From assembly GCA_020524245.1 (NCBI GenBank), contig JAIVLN010000005.1, forward strand, positions 186,001-250,000: a stretch of DNA of 64,000 bases. Direction: 5' to 3'. A program made the translations under genes and the position numbers. Under the pieces are notes generated by a model. The model ran no database searches, was not told the DNA's origin, and saw only the letters and a list, made by a program, of their open reading frames with translations. Position 1 is the stretch's first letter, and each line of letters starts with the position of its first letter. Positions 28,337 through 43,696 of the stretch are shown here, piece by piece. Source of the DNA: Rossellomorea aquimaris (GTDB lineage Bacteria; Bacillota; Bacilli; Bacillales; Fictibacillaceae).

Positions 28337-30052
28337 ATGTCCTTTGACGGAATCATGACCAGAGCCATCACACATGAAATGACTGAACACCTTTCAAAAG
28401 GAAAGATTACAAAAATTTATCAACCCTTCCCGACTGAACTCATTTTTGTCATACGATCGAAAGGGAAGTCTCATAAACTCCTACTATCCGCTAATGCCAG
28501 TTATCCAAGAGTCCATATAACGGAACAGCAGTACGAGAACCCAAAAGTCCCTCCTATGTTCTGCATGCTGTTAAGAAAGCATTTAGAAGGTGGAGTCATC
28601 GATGTGATTGAGCAACCAGGTATGGAACGGATGATCATTTTCAACATTGCCTCCCGAAATGAAATCGGAGATATTACTCATAAACGCCTGATCGTCGAGA
28701 TCATGGGTCGCCATAGCAATATCTCTCTTGTGGATGCAGATACAGAACTAATCGTGGACTGTGTGAAACATATCCCACCATCCCAGAACCGATATCGTAC
28801 ATTACTACCGGGTAGTCCGTATGTGTTCCCGCCAGCGCAGGACAAAATCAATCCATTGGATACTGATGAGGAGACGTTTATCAGGAAGCTGGATTTCAAT
28901 AGTGGAAAAATCGACCGGCAGATTGTCCAGCAGTTCGAGGGATTAGCGCCTATCGTAGCAAACGAGATCGTTTATGGTTCACAACTGGGGAATAAGCAAT
29001 CATTATCCTCTTCTTTCATGACACTGATGGAAAAAGTGAAGTCACACGATTACTCACCGCAAATGGTCATCACCGACAAGAAAGAGTATTTCTCAGTGAT
29101 TGAGCTCTCCCATTTGAAAGGTGAGGCAACGCATTTCAAAGATGTAAGCACCCTTTTGGATCGCTTTTATTTTGGAAAAGCTGAAAGAGATCGGGTCAAG
29201 CAACGAGCATCAGACCTGGAACGCTTCTTAAGAAATGAGCTGAAGAAGAACGAACAGAAAATCCCGAAGCTGAAATCGACTTTATCAAACTCCGAAAAAG
29301 CCGATACGTTCAAATTGTATGGTGAGTTAATTACGGCCAATATCTATCAGCTCGAGCGAGGCATGAACAAAGCGGAAGTACCGAATTACTATGATGAAAA
29401 TGCCGAAATGATCACAATACCGATGGATACGCAAAAGACGCCATCTGAAAATGCCCAGCATTATTTTAAGAAATACAATAAGATGAAAAATTCAATTGAA
29501 CATATCCATCAACAACTGGAAGAGACAAATGACGAAATCCGTTATCTGGAGTCCCTCTTACAGCAGTTGGAATCCGCTTCCGCCAGTGATGTAGAGGAAA
29601 TCCGAGAGGAACTTGAAGACGGACATTATCTGAAAAAGAGGAAAAACGTACAGAAGCGGAAGAAGAACGATAAACCTTCGATTGAACGGTATCGTTCTAC
29701 AAAAGATGTGGATATTTGGGTCGGCAAAAACAATAAACAAAATGACTATTTGACGAATAAATTTGCAAATGCTTATGATACTTGGCTTCACACAAAAGAT
29801 ATTCCAGGTTCACATGTCGTCATCCGCGATAGCGATCCGGATGAAACAACCTTATTAGAGGCGGCCAACATCGCTGCCTACTTCAGTAAAGCCAAGCACT
29901 CCGGCTCAGTACCAGTCGACTATACACATATCAAACATGTGAAAAAACCGAGTGGTGCGAAGCCTGGATTTGTGACATATGATCATCAAAAAACGATCCA
30001 TGTGACGCCAGACGAAGATCTCGTCTACCAGCTCAGACAACGGAATAGTTGA
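28337..30052 (+). CDS. rqcH: Ribosome quality-control protein RqcH (NFACT family)
   Basis: Binds stalled 50S-peptidyl-tRNA complexes and directs C-terminal alanine tailing; older annotations call it fibronectin-binding protein. The NFACT-N domain begins MSFDGIMTRAITHEM, a coiled-coil middle follows (about 290-430), and the NFACT-R domain (about 450-550) contains DIWVGKNNKQNDYLTNK. The 571-residue length is normal. The ATG follows GGAGTG. It is divergent from yloB. Confidence 0.95.
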   Translation: MSFDGIMTRAITHEMTEHLSKGKITKIYQPFPTELIFVIRSKGKSHKLLLSANASYPRVHITEQQYENPKVPPMFCMLLRKHLEGGVIDVIEQPGMERMIIFNIASRNEIGDITHKRLIVEIMGRHSNISLVDADTELIVDCVKHIPPSQNRYRTLLPGSPYVFPPAQDKINPLDTDEETFIRKLDFNSGKIDRQIVQQFEGLAPIVANEIVYGSQLGNKQSLSSSFMTLMEKVKSHDYSPQMVITDKKEYFSVIELSHLKGEATHFKDVSTLLDRFYFGKAERDRVKQRASDLERFLRNELKKNEQKIPKLKSTLSNSEKADTFKLYGELITANIYQLERGMNKAEVPNYYDENAEMITIPMDTQKTPSENAQHYFKKYNKMKNSIEHIHQQLEETNDEIRYLESLLQQLESASASDVEEIREELEDGHYLKKRKNVQKRKKNDKPSIERYRSTKDVDIWVGKNNKQNDYLTNKFANAYDTWLHTKDIPGSHVVIRDSDPDETTLLEAANIAAYFSKAKHSGSVPVDYTHIKHVKKPSGAKPGFVTYDHQKTIHVTPDEDLVYQLRQRNS

Positions 30053-30160
30053 AAAATAAACATTCCGAGGTTTATTTCTCTGTGTAGTAGTGAATTATAC
30101 TTCTAAGACTTTTTATCACGATTCATAAAAAATTTCGAATTAAGAAAGGAAGTATGAATT

Positions 30161-30229
30161 ATGCTACGCACTATTTTAATGATTATCGGAGCCATCGTGG
30201 TCATCAGTTTTATTATCAACATGCTCTAA
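30161..30229 (+). CDS. 22-residue hydrophobic peptide, unknown function
   Basis: A frame of 23 codons starts MLRTILMIIGAIVV and ends INML. It is a single predicted membrane helix with one N-terminal Arg. AAGGAAGT lies 7 nt upstream of the ATG, a TATACT -10-like box is at 30096-30101, and a strong terminator follows at 30265-30291. That package supports a real expressed gene. I do not recognise a family. It could instead be a leader-type or toxin-like peptide. Confidence 0.6.
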   Translation: MLRTILMIIGAIVVISFIINML

Positions 30230-30264
30230 TGTCTGATTATGCACAACTATTATAAAGTAAACGG

Positions 30265-30291
30265 AAGGCAGCCCTCACTCAGGGCTGCCTT
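30265..30291. terminator. Bidirectional terminator
   Basis: A perfect 11-bp stem AAGGCAGCCCT / AGGGCTGCCTT (30265-30275, 30281-30291) with loop CACTC. It lies between the small peptide gene and the convergent VTT-domain gene and can serve both. Confidence 0.88.
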
Positions 30292-30297
30292 TCGTTT

Positions 30298-30918
30298 TCA
30301 TTCTTTATTTCTTGTCCAAATCCGATAAATCAGATAGACAACCAACAAAAACAGGAGATAACTCAACAATCCGATTACGAGATTATGGATGGATGAAAAC
30401 AGTTGACTTCCTCCAAAAGCAAACATGAACATTGGCGGGACCTTTCCGATCGCTGATGCTGTTAAATAGACGAGAAAGGACATCTTCGTCAATCCGGAGT
30501 AAATATTGACGACAGGCGGGGGGACAATCGGTACCATACGTGCAAATAGGATGGTGATAAAAGCGTTCTTTTCGATCAATCCATTGAATTTATGGATTCC
30601 ATCAAACTTCTGTATGTAGGTCCTGAAATAGTCGGCAAACAGATACCTTGAGGATAGGAAATAGATGAGAGAAGCCGTAACCCCACCCCACCAATTGATG
30701 AGAAGACCAATCCAAATGCCGTATTTCGCACCCATGATCCCGGCAAATAATGTATAAGGCACAACAGGAATCGTCGCAAAAAAAGACGAGAGTAAGAACA
30801 TGATGGGTAGTTTGGAGGTGTCGCTTTCTTTAATCCAAGACATTAAGAACTCCCGATTCATGAAAACGAGCACCACGGCGATTATGTAAAAGACAAGAAT
30901 CAACCATTTTTTCTTCAT
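30298..30918 (-). CDS. VTT-domain (TVP38/TMEM64, DedA-like) membrane protein
   Basis: Integral membrane protein of the SNARE-associated/VTT family; relatives are proposed lipid flippases or transporters, but the role of this one is unknown. The family core is visible: FATIPVVPYTLFAGIMGAKY, ILFARMVPIVPPPVVN and an SGLTKM segment, with about five membrane helices. I prefer the ATG at 30918 (starting MKKKWLILVF, 206 residues), which has GAGAG about 11 nt upstream; longer starts up to 30969 lack a ribosome site. It replaces the cysH-type genes found here in B. subtilis. Confidence 0.8.
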   Translation of the reverse strand: MKKKWLILVFYIIAVVLVFMNREFLMSWIKESDTSKLPIMFLLSSFFATIPVVPYTLFAGIMGAKYGIWIGLLINWWGGVTASLIYFLSSRYLFADYFRTYIQKFDGIHKFNGLIEKNAFITILFARMVPIVPPPVVNIYSGLTKMSFLVYLTASAIGKVPPMFMFAFGGSQLFSSIHNLVIGLLSYLLFLLVVYLIYRIWTRNKE

Positions 30919-30997
30919 CAGAACGCCAACTCTCTTCTCATTCATGATGTTAGCGTTCGACGAATGCATAATCTTATACCCATTTGATGATTTTAAA

Positions 30998-31112
30998 AGG
31001 CTGTTTTTCGCAATCTTTGTTGTTCTTCAAAGCCGTTGATTTCCGCTCCAGGATGCTCGCTTTCTGCGGGGCGTGCGTTGAGCACTTGTCGCTTTGCGCA
31101 AGAAAAAAGCCT
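30998..31112. repeat. Dispersed repeat copy D (115 bp)
   Basis: Begins AGGCTGTTTTTCGCAA and ends TTGCGCAAGAAAAAAGCCT, giving imperfect inverted ends. The interior shares CAGGATGCTCGCTTTC (with GCGGGGCGTGCG following) with the copy at 49.08-49.13 kb. There is no coding sequence. It lies between the VTT-domain gene and the pyr-operon terminator. Confidence 0.82.
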
Positions 31113-31113
31113 T

Positions 31114-31150
31114 TTAAAAAAAAGACGCTTCATTAGATGAAAGCGTCTTT
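31114..31150 (-). terminator. pyr operon terminator
   Basis: A perfect 10-bp stem AAAGACGCTT / AAGCGTCTTT (31121-31130, 31141-31150) with a T-run on the minus strand lies 7 bp after the methyltransferase stop. It is the first terminator seen after pyrE. Confidence 0.9.
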
Positions 31151-31157
31151 CGTTATT

Positions 31158-31814
31158 TTAGACCTTTGCAGTTGTAATCATCGCAAGACCATCTAAAACT
31201 TCTGTATTGATGACTTCCGTTGCTCCCAATTCATTCAGCAATTCTGTCATATCCTCTTCCGAATATCGATGTCTTCTAGTTGAGACATTTGACCATTTCA
31301 ACAATGTAGTTTGTTCAAAGCCTGTGATTTGATGTGCCTTACTATATTCAAAGGCATTCATCTGATTCATTTTTTTACTCGGGTTCAACATCGTAATCGT
31401 TCCACCAGGTTTCGTTACTCGAATCATTTCCTTAAGACCCTTTTCGGGCTCAGGTAATAAAAACATGACACATGTCGAAAGAGCAATATCAAAACGATCA
31501 TCCTCGAAAGGTAACTCATAGGCATCCGCAATGAGGAATGTGCTCTTTTCAGCACGATTATGTAAAAAGAAATTCTGATGACTCGCTTTGATCATTTCAG
31601 AAGAAAGGTCTACACCAGTCAGATGCTTCGCTTCTTCTACTCCCTTAAGAAGCAAGCGACCCGTTCCGCACCCAATATCAAGTACTTGGGCACCATCCCA
31701 ACTCCCAGATTGTTCTTTCAAACGATTATGGATGGAACTCAACCAACTTGTCCTCGCCATCCCATCAAAGAAAGAAACAAGCTGATCGAATTCTTCCCCG
31801 TCCATTTTTCTCAA
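31158..31814 (-). CDS. Class I SAM-dependent methyltransferase
   Basis: UbiE/type-11-like methyltransferase of unknown substrate. Motif I is VLDIGCGTGRLL (about residues 44-55), the acidic end of beta-2 is in LTGVDLSSEM, motif IV is in FDIALSTCVMF, and post-motif VTKPGGTITML follows. At 218 residues it is a complete single domain. The likely start is TTG at 31814 with GGAGTG upstream; an ATG at 31805 is possible. It starts 20 bp after pyrE with no terminator between, so it appears to be the last gene of the pyrimidine operon. Confidence 0.82.
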   Translation of the reverse strand: MRKMDGEEFDQLVSFFDGMARTSWLSSIHNRLKEQSGSWDGAQVLDIGCGTGRLLLKGVEEAKHLTGVDLSSEMIKASHQNFFLHNRAEKSTFLIADAYELPFEDDRFDIALSTCVMFLLPEPEKGLKEMIRVTKPGGTITMLNPSKKMNQMNAFEYSKAHQITGFEQTTLLKWSNVSTRRHRYSEEDMTELLNELGATEVINTEVLDGLAMITTAKV

Positions 31815-31834
31815 GACTGCTCACTCCAGAACTG

Positions 31835-32450
31835 TTATTTCGTAACCGCGTTCGACCATGCTACTGGATCTTTGCACCATTCCTTCAAATGTACAATCGA
31901 ATCATCGGTGATTCTTCTATCGTTAACGGCTACATTCACTAATGTACTAAAATCCGTGATCGTTTGCACGTTTAATCCAGCTTCTGAAAGAGCTTCTTTC
32001 CCTTTTTGCAGTTCATAGGTAAAGATCGCTGCACAACCCAAAACTTCTGCTCCGCTCTCTAGTAAAGCGTTCATCGCATTCAATGCACTTCCGCCAGTGG
32101 AAATCAAATCTTCAATGATGACAACTTTATCTCCTGGTCGGATCCTCCCCTCGATCTGTGAACCTGTTCCATGCGCTTTCGGTTTAGACCGTACATATAC
32201 CATGGGTAAATTCAACCGATCTGCAATAAGAGCTGCATGAGGAATCCCCGCAGTTGCTGTACCTGCAATCACATCCACCTCAGGATAATGTTCTTGAATC
32301 CTTTCAACGAAAAAAGACGCGATGTCTGATCGTATTTCTGGATAAGAGATGATCAACCTGTTGTCACAATAGATAGGTGAACGTAATCCAGAGGACCAGG
32401 TGAAGGGTTCTTCTGGACGTAACGTAACAGCTTCAATATCCAATAAATAT

Positions 32451-32470
<20 letters not shown>
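31835..32470 (-). CDS. pyrE: Orotate phosphoribosyltransferase
   Basis: Makes orotidine monophosphate from orotate and PRPP. The PRPP motif [15 protein letters not shown] (about 111-125) and the [10 protein letters not shown] loop are intact. The 211-residue length is normal. The ATG has GGGGG about 7 nt upstream and overlaps pyrF by 20 bp. Controlled with the whole operon by PyrR attenuation. Confidence 0.96.
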
Positions 32471-34853
<2,383 letters not shown>

Positions 34854-34857
<4 letters not shown>

Positions 34858-37800
34858 ACGAGTACACCTGCCTTCTTTCGTTCAAAGGAAGGCATTTCAT
34901 TCGCTGAGAAGGTCATGGATTCGATGACATTCAATAGCGCTTTGACGGTATCGAATGAGGTTAAGCATACCGCACCGTTCTCAACCGCTTCACGGCGGAT
35001 CCGGAAACCGTCTCTAGCAGGTTGCTTCCCTTTTGTCAGCGTGTTCACTACAAATTGCACTTCCCCTTGCTGGATGCGATCAAGTAAGCTTGGGCTTCCT
35101 TCCTGGATTTTATTGACGACCGTGACCGGAATCCCATGCTCAGCAATGAAGTTCGCTGTTCCTTCTGTCGCAAGGATTTGATAACCGATGTCATAGAATC
35201 GTTGCACAAGATCGAGCCCTTCTTCTTTATCTTTGTCCGCAATGGTGAACAAGACTGACCCGAACGTTGGTATTTTCATTCCTGAAGCGATCAATCCTTT
35301 GTATAATGCTTTTTCCAAAGTACGATCCCTTCCCATGACTTCTCCAGTTGATTTCATTTCCGGACCTAGTGTGATGTCGACTCTTCGCAGTTTTGCAAAT
35401 GAGAAGACCGGTACTTTGACGAAAACGTCGTTCGGTTCGTCGTGGTAACCTGTTTCATATCCTAAATCAATCAAGCGTTCCCCAAGTATCGCCCTAGTTG
35501 CGAGGTTCGCCATCGGCACTCCGGTTATTTTACTTAAGAAAGGTACCGTCCGGCTTGATCTCGGATTCACTTCAAGGACGAACAGGTCATCGTTACAAAT
35601 GACGTATTGGATGTTGAGTAATCCAACGATCTTCAACCCTCTCGCCAACTTCGTCGTGCACTCGATGATTTGCTCCTTCATTCGAGTAGAGACGGTTTGC
35701 GGTGGATAGACCGCAATCGAGTCACCTGAGTGGACTCCTGCTCGCTCGATATGCTCCATGATCCCTGGAATAAAGACCGTTTCTCCATCAGAAATCGCAT
35801 CCACTTCAATCTCTTTACCGAACAAGTAACGATCGATCAACACAGGGTGTTCAGGGTTGATTTTCACCGCATTCTCCATGTACTGAAGGAGTTCTTGTTC
35901 CTGATAGACGATTTCCATTGCACGCCCACCGAGTACATAGGATGGTCGGACAAGGACAGGGTATCCAATCTCTCTTGCTACCTGGACCGCACCGTCAACA
36001 GAAGTAGCCGTTTTCCCTGGTGGCTGCGGAATGCTGAGTGATTGCAATGTCCGTTCAAATTTGTCCCGGTCTTCCGCTCGGTCCATGTCCTCGAGGCTCG
36101 TTCCAAGTATTTTCACACCTCGTGCACTCAACTCAGATGCCAAATTGATGGCTGTCTGTCCACCGAATTGGACAACGACCCCGATCGGATTTTCCTGACG
36201 GACAACATGCATGACATCCTCAACAGTCAAAGGTTCAAAGTAAAGTTTGTCAGACGTGCTGAAATCGGTCGATACCGTTTCAGGGTTGTTGTTAATGATG
36301 ATGGCTTCGTACCCTGCTTCTTGGATTGCCCAAACGGTGTGGACTGTCGCATAGTCGAATTCGATCCCTTGCCCGATGCGGATCGGACCAGAACCGAGTA
36401 CGAGTACACTTTCTTTTTGACTGACTTCAACTTCATTCTCCATACCATATGTGCCGTAATAATATGGAGTGGCAGAATCGAACTCCGCTGCACACGTATC
36501 CACCATCTTATAGATTGGGAACAGATTTTGCTTTTCCCTGAATCGGTAGATGTCCACTTCTTTCGTGTTCCATAGTCGGGCAATGACCTTGTCGGAAAAT
36601 CCTCGCAACTTCGCCTCTTTCAACACCTCGACGTCGTAAGGGTGGGATACGAGTTTCTTTTCAATCTCAGTAATGTTCTTCAGTTTGTATAGGAAAAATG
36701 GATCGATTTTGGTCCAATCGTAAATCGTGGGAATTTCCACACCCACTCGCAACGCTTCTGTTACGTTGTACAGTCTTTGATCGTCGGTCGTTTTCAGGAC
36801 TTCTTCCCAATTTTCAACCTGTTTCGAATCGATTGAACTATGCAAGTGATCGATATCCGTTTCAAGCGATCGGACAGCCTTTAATAAAGACTCTTCGAAG
36901 TTACGGCCAATCGCCATCACTTCACCCGTCGCTTTCATTTGTGTGCCTAACGTACGGTTTGCCGCCTCAAATTTATCGAAAGGCCATCTCGGGATTTTCG
37001 TGACCACATAATCCAGTGCTGGTTCGAAAGAGGCATACGTCCGACCCGTGACTGGGTTCTTCAATTCATCCAGGGTGAAACCGACTGCGATTTTTGCTGC
37101 AAGCTTTGCAATCGGATAACCAGTCGCTTTAGACGCAAGAGCCGATGAGCGACTCACACGTGGGTTGACTTCAATGATGTAATAGTTAGCACTATCCGGA
37201 TCTAACGCGAGTTGGACATTACATCCACCCTCGATCTCAAGAGCACGGATGATTTTCAAGCTTGCGTTCCGGAGCATCTGATACTCTCGATCCGTTAAGG
37301 TCTGGCTCGGTGCAACTACGACCGAGTCACCCGTGTGTACTCCAACCGGGTCGATGTTTTCCATGTTACAGACGACAATCGCGCCATCGTTTCCATCTCT
37401 CATCACTTCATATTCGATTTCTTTGAAGCCTGCGATACTCTTTTCAAGCAGGACTTGCGATACCGGACTATATTTCAAACCGCTTGAAACGAATTCATGC
37501 AATTCGGCTTCGTTGTTGGCGATTCCTCCACCGGTTCCACCAAGCGTATACGCTGGTCGAATGATGACAGGAAAACCGATTTTTTGAACGAACGCCTTCG
37601 CCTCAGGTAAAGAACGGATGATTTCGCTTTCCGGAATCGGCTCATTCAATTCATTCATCAACGTTCTGAATAAATCGCGGTCCTCTGCCTTTTGGATTGA
37701 ATTGAGGTTCGTCCCGAGCAATTCAACGCCATGCTCTTCAAGAATCCCTGCTTCAGAGAGTTCCACAGCTAGATTCAAACCGGTTTGACCGCCAAGTGTC

Positions 37801-38063
37801 GCAAGGACACCATCCGGTTTTTCCTTACGGATGATCCGACTGACGAAATCGACTGTCAAAGGTTCGATGTATACTTTGTCTGCCATCGTCGTATCTGTCA
37901 TGATCGTGGCTGGATTGGAGTTGACGAGGATGACTTCATATCCTTCTTCTTTTAACGCTTGGCAAGCTTGCGTTCCTGCGTAATCGAATTCTGCAGCCTG
38001 ACCGATGACGATCGGTCCCGATCCGATGACGAGAATCTTTTGGATATCTATACGTTTTGGCAT
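34854..38063 (-). CDS. carB: Carbamoyl-phosphate synthase large subunit
   Basis: Makes carbamoyl phosphate from ammonia, bicarbonate and two ATP; the pyrimidine-operon copy (PyrAB). The 1069 residues show two homologous ATP-grasp halves, each with a GSGPI(V/R)IGQ start (about residues 14-22 and 556-564), and a C-terminal MGS-like allosteric domain (about 930-1060) where UMP/PRPP control is expected. The ATG overlaps carA by 16 bp. Confidence 0.97.
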
Positions 38064-39147
38064 AATACATTCCCCGCTTTCTTTGAAGTAGACATCAGAG
38101 CCAAGAATTGTTCGAACAGGTCGTTGGAGTCGGTTGGTCCAGGTGAAGCTTCCGGATGGAATTGGACGCTGAAAGCTGGATGCTCCTTATGACGATAACC
38201 TTCAATCGTTCCGTCGTTGATGGCTACATGGGTGACGATGAGTCCAAGTTCTTCTAGTCCGTTCGGTTCAACCGTATATCCATGATTTTGAGAAGTGATC
38301 ATCACTTTGTTCGTGTCCAAATCCTTTACAGGGTGGTTGACGCCTCTATGTCCGAATTTCATTTTCATCGTTTTCGCTCCACAAGCCAATCCGAGCAATT
38401 GGTGACCTAGACAAATTCCGAAGACCGGCACTTTCCCAAGTATGCTTCTCACCATTTCAATCGCTTGTGGGACATCTGTCGGGTCTCCAGGTCCATTACT
38501 GAGCATTACGCCATCCGGTTGCAGTCGGAGAATCTCCTCTGCACTGACGTCATAGCGTACGACCGTCACATCACAACCACGTTCGATCAAATCCCGAAGA
38601 ATGCCTCGCTTTGCCCCAAAGTCGACAAGCACAACTCGCTTCCCTCTACCTGGCAACGTATAAGGTGTACTTGTTGATACTTTTTGTACTTGATCTGTTG
38701 GCAAAGACATCTGTTGAAGGGATTCGACCACCTTTTCAACATGGACATCCATGCCACACATTTTCCCCTTCAATGTTCCATGTGTACGGATTTTTTTCGT
38801 CAAAGCCCGTGTATCGATCCCAGTCAATCCAGGTATATCTTTCACCCGCAGCAATTCATCAAGTGTGCTCGTCGATTGCCAGTGACTAGGCTCAGAAGCG
38901 GCTTCGCTCACTATGATTCCTGCAGCTGCGGGCTCGATCGATTCGAAGTCTTCATGATTGATCCCGTAATTTCCGATTAACGGGTACGTAAACGTGATGA
39001 TCTGATCACAATAAGAAGGATCTGATAACGTTTCCTGGTAACCGGTCATTCCGGTCGTAAAGACGACTTCACCAGTCGAGTCCCGATCACTGCCGATCGC
39101 CATTCCTTCGAAAATACTGCCATCTTCTAAAATGAGTTGTCGCTTCA

Positions 39148-39151
<4 letters not shown>
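38048..39151 (-). CDS. carA: Carbamoyl-phosphate synthase small subunit
   Basis: Glutaminase subunit (PyrAA) that feeds ammonia to CarB. The class I amidotransferase domain carries the nucleophile Cys in [11 protein letters not shown] and the His/Glu pair in [12 protein letters not shown]. The ATG at 39151 overlaps the pyrC stop by 4 bp and has GGGAG 9 nt upstream, giving 367 residues; upstream in-frame extension to 39211 lies inside pyrC. Confidence 0.96.
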
Positions 39152-41344
<2,193 letters not shown>

Positions 41345-41358
41345 TTATGGTTGTGTAA

Positions 41359-41462
41359 AAAAACACGCCTTGGACTAATTTCAAGGCGTGTTGAAGCAAA
41401 AGGTCCTCGACGAACTTCGGACCTTTCGCGAACAGCCCACCTTTATAAGCCTCTCTGGACAT
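41359..41462 (-). promoter_or_regulatory. PyrR attenuator 3 (pyrP-pyrB)
   Basis: On the minus strand the PyrR-binding loop TCCAGAGAGGCTT (41448-41459) is followed by a perfect 11-bp terminator stem AACACGCCTTG (41362-41372) / CAAGGCGTGTT (41382-41392) with a T-run. The order loop, antiterminator, terminator matches the B. subtilis pyr attenuators. Confidence 0.93.
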
Positions 41463-41480
41463 TATTTAAAAGATGGTACA

Positions 41481-42806
41481 TCATGCTGCAGATTCTTTTG
41501 ATTTCTCTTGCTCGATTTCACTGAAAATCGCATTATTATGAACGTTTTTATCTCGTCCAGGTATAAGTAGGTTCAGGGCAATACCTGTGATGGTAGCTAG
41601 TGCCATGCTGGCCACTTGGAACTCGTCTGTGATTTGCAATGTCGCTCCTCCGACTCCGAGTACAAGGATGACAGATGAGATGACGAGATTTCGTTTATTC
41701 CCAAGATCCACTTTATTATCGATCAACATTCTTAATCCGGACGATGCGATGATACCGAACAACAAGATGGAAACCCCGCCCATGACAGGCGTCGGGATTG
41801 TGCCAATCAATGCTGAGACCTTTCCGATAAACCCGAACAGGATTGCGAGAACGGCTGCTCCTCCGACTACGAATACACTGAAGACTCTCGTGATCGCCAA
41901 TACACCGATGTTCTCTCCATAAGTCGTATTTGGTGGTCCCCCTAAGAAGGAGGCAATCATCGTCGCTACACCATCCCCTAAAATCGAACGATGAAGCCCC
42001 GGTTTTTCAATGAAGTTCTTACCGACTACTTTACTCAAAACCATTTGATCACCGATATGCTCAGTTATGGTAACGACGGCAATTGGTACCATGATCAATG
42101 CGATTTGCCATGAGAACACCGGTGTGTAGGTGACGAATGGAACCATTAATTCTGGGACCTGGAACCACTGCGCTTCACGCACTGGAGTGAAGTCGATCAG
42201 ACCGATGATGTAGGAATACGTATATCCGCCAATGATCCCTACCAGTACTGGAATCAAGCTGAAGAATCCTTTCAAGAAGACAGCTGCGACAATCGTGATA
42301 CCTAAAGTGACCAGGGCTGCCGAGAAATGTGTCAGGCTATATTCCTGTGGATCTGAGCCAGGAACGTACATCGCCATGTCGACCGCTGTTGTAGCAAGGC
42401 CTAACCCGATAACGATGATGACCGGACCGACAACGACCGGAGGTAGAATTTGCAGTAACCAACGAATACCTAACGAGCGGATTAGCAAGGCGACTCCTCC
42501 GTAGACGAGACCAGCCAAGAAACTTCCGACCATGACCGCTTCCATTCCACCGAGCGACTTTGCCAGAACAATCGGTGCGATGAAGGCGAATGAAGAGCCT
42601 AGATAAGCAGGGATTTGCCCTTTTGTGATCAATAAGTAAGCTAGTGTTCCCATTCCACTTGATACAAGTGCAACTGCTGGACTGAGACCGACCAGGAATG
42701 GAACTAAGATTGTAGCACCAAACATCGCGAAAAGATGCTGAAAGCTCAACGTCAACCATTTACCTGGGTTTGGTACTTCACGGATTCCGACTTCTTTTTG
42801 ATTCAT
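41481..42806 (-). CDS. pyrP: Uracil permease (NCS2 family)
   Basis: Proton-coupled uracil importer in the membrane, with about 12-14 hydrophobic segments. NCS2 features include QHLFAMFGATILVPFLVGL and the substrate helix with GGPPNTTYGENIGVLAITR. The ATG at 42806 has AGGAGG upstream and gives 441 residues; the longer frame to 42947 runs through attenuator 2 and is rejected. Confidence 0.95.
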   Translation of the reverse strand: MNQKEVGIREVPNPGKWLTLSFQHLFAMFGATILVPFLVGLSPAVALVSSGMGTLAYLLITKGQIPAYLGSSFAFIAPIVLAKSLGGMEAVMVGSFLAGLVYGGVALLIRSLGIRWLLQILPPVVVGPVIIVIGLGLATTAVDMAMYVPGSDPQEYSLTHFSAALVTLGITIVAAVFLKGFFSLIPVLVGIIGGYTYSYIIGLIDFTPVREAQWFQVPELMVPFVTYTPVFSWQIALIMVPIAVVTITEHIGDQMVLSKVVGKNFIEKPGLHRSILGDGVATMIASFLGGPPNTTYGENIGVLAITRVFSVFVVGGAAVLAILFGFIGKVSALIGTIPTPVMGGVSILLFGIIASSGLRMLIDNKVDLGNKRNLVISSVILVLGVGGATLQITDEFQVASMALATITGIALNLLIPGRDKNVHNNAIFSEIEQEKSKESAA

Positions 42807-42833
42807 AATTAATTTCCTCCTCAGTTTCGAGGC

Positions 42834-42953
42834 CCAAAAAAACCTCTTTGCAGGCATGCAAAGAGGTTGGATGAAAGGGGGCTCTAAGTATACAGATCTC
42901 CTGTATGTCCAGAACCACACCGTCTCATTCCCCTTTGCCAGCCTCACGGGACT
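42834..42953 (-). promoter_or_regulatory. PyrR attenuator 2 (pyrR-pyrP)
   Basis: The PyrR-binding loop AGTCCCGTGAGGCT (minus strand, 42940-42953) precedes a perfect 12-bp terminator stem AACCTCTTTGCA (42841-42852) / TGCAAAGAGGTT (42857-42868) with loop GGCA and a T-run. Binding of UMP-loaded PyrR should favour the terminator. Confidence 0.94.
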
Positions 42954-42968
42954 GACTTAAAAAGGGCC

Positions 42969-43517
<549 letters not shown>

Positions 43518-43553
43518 TCACCCCCTAATGTCTATTGGACTGATATTTTACGT

Positions 43554-43666
43554 AAAAAAACCCTTTCACCGTGATGGCGAAAGGGTAAACTTCTCCTGAA
43601 AAATCCATAGAGATGCACATACGTCTCATGGATTGACCGATTCCCTTCTCAGCCTCACGGGACTGA
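43554..43666 (-). promoter_or_regulatory. PyrR attenuator 1 (pyr leader)
   Basis: The binding loop AGTCCCGTGAGGCT (minus strand, 43651-43664) is identical to that of attenuator 2. A terminator stem, CCCTTTC(A)CC / GG(C)GAAAGGG (43561-43585), is followed by seven T residues. It lies between the promoter and pyrR. Confidence 0.94.
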
Positions 43667-43696
43667 TTTTAAAGGTGCTTTTCATATGTTGAACTG

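Noticed and set aside
36042-36575. 177-codon plus-strand frame inside carB, and similar long antisense frames (for example 5983-6510, 8355-8888, 26863-27384)
   Set aside because: All lie opposite well-recognised genes, lack ribosome sites and show no family motifs.
42807-42947. Longer N-terminus for the uracil permease
   Set aside because: The extension is the PyrR attenuator; AGGAGG precedes the ATG at 42806.
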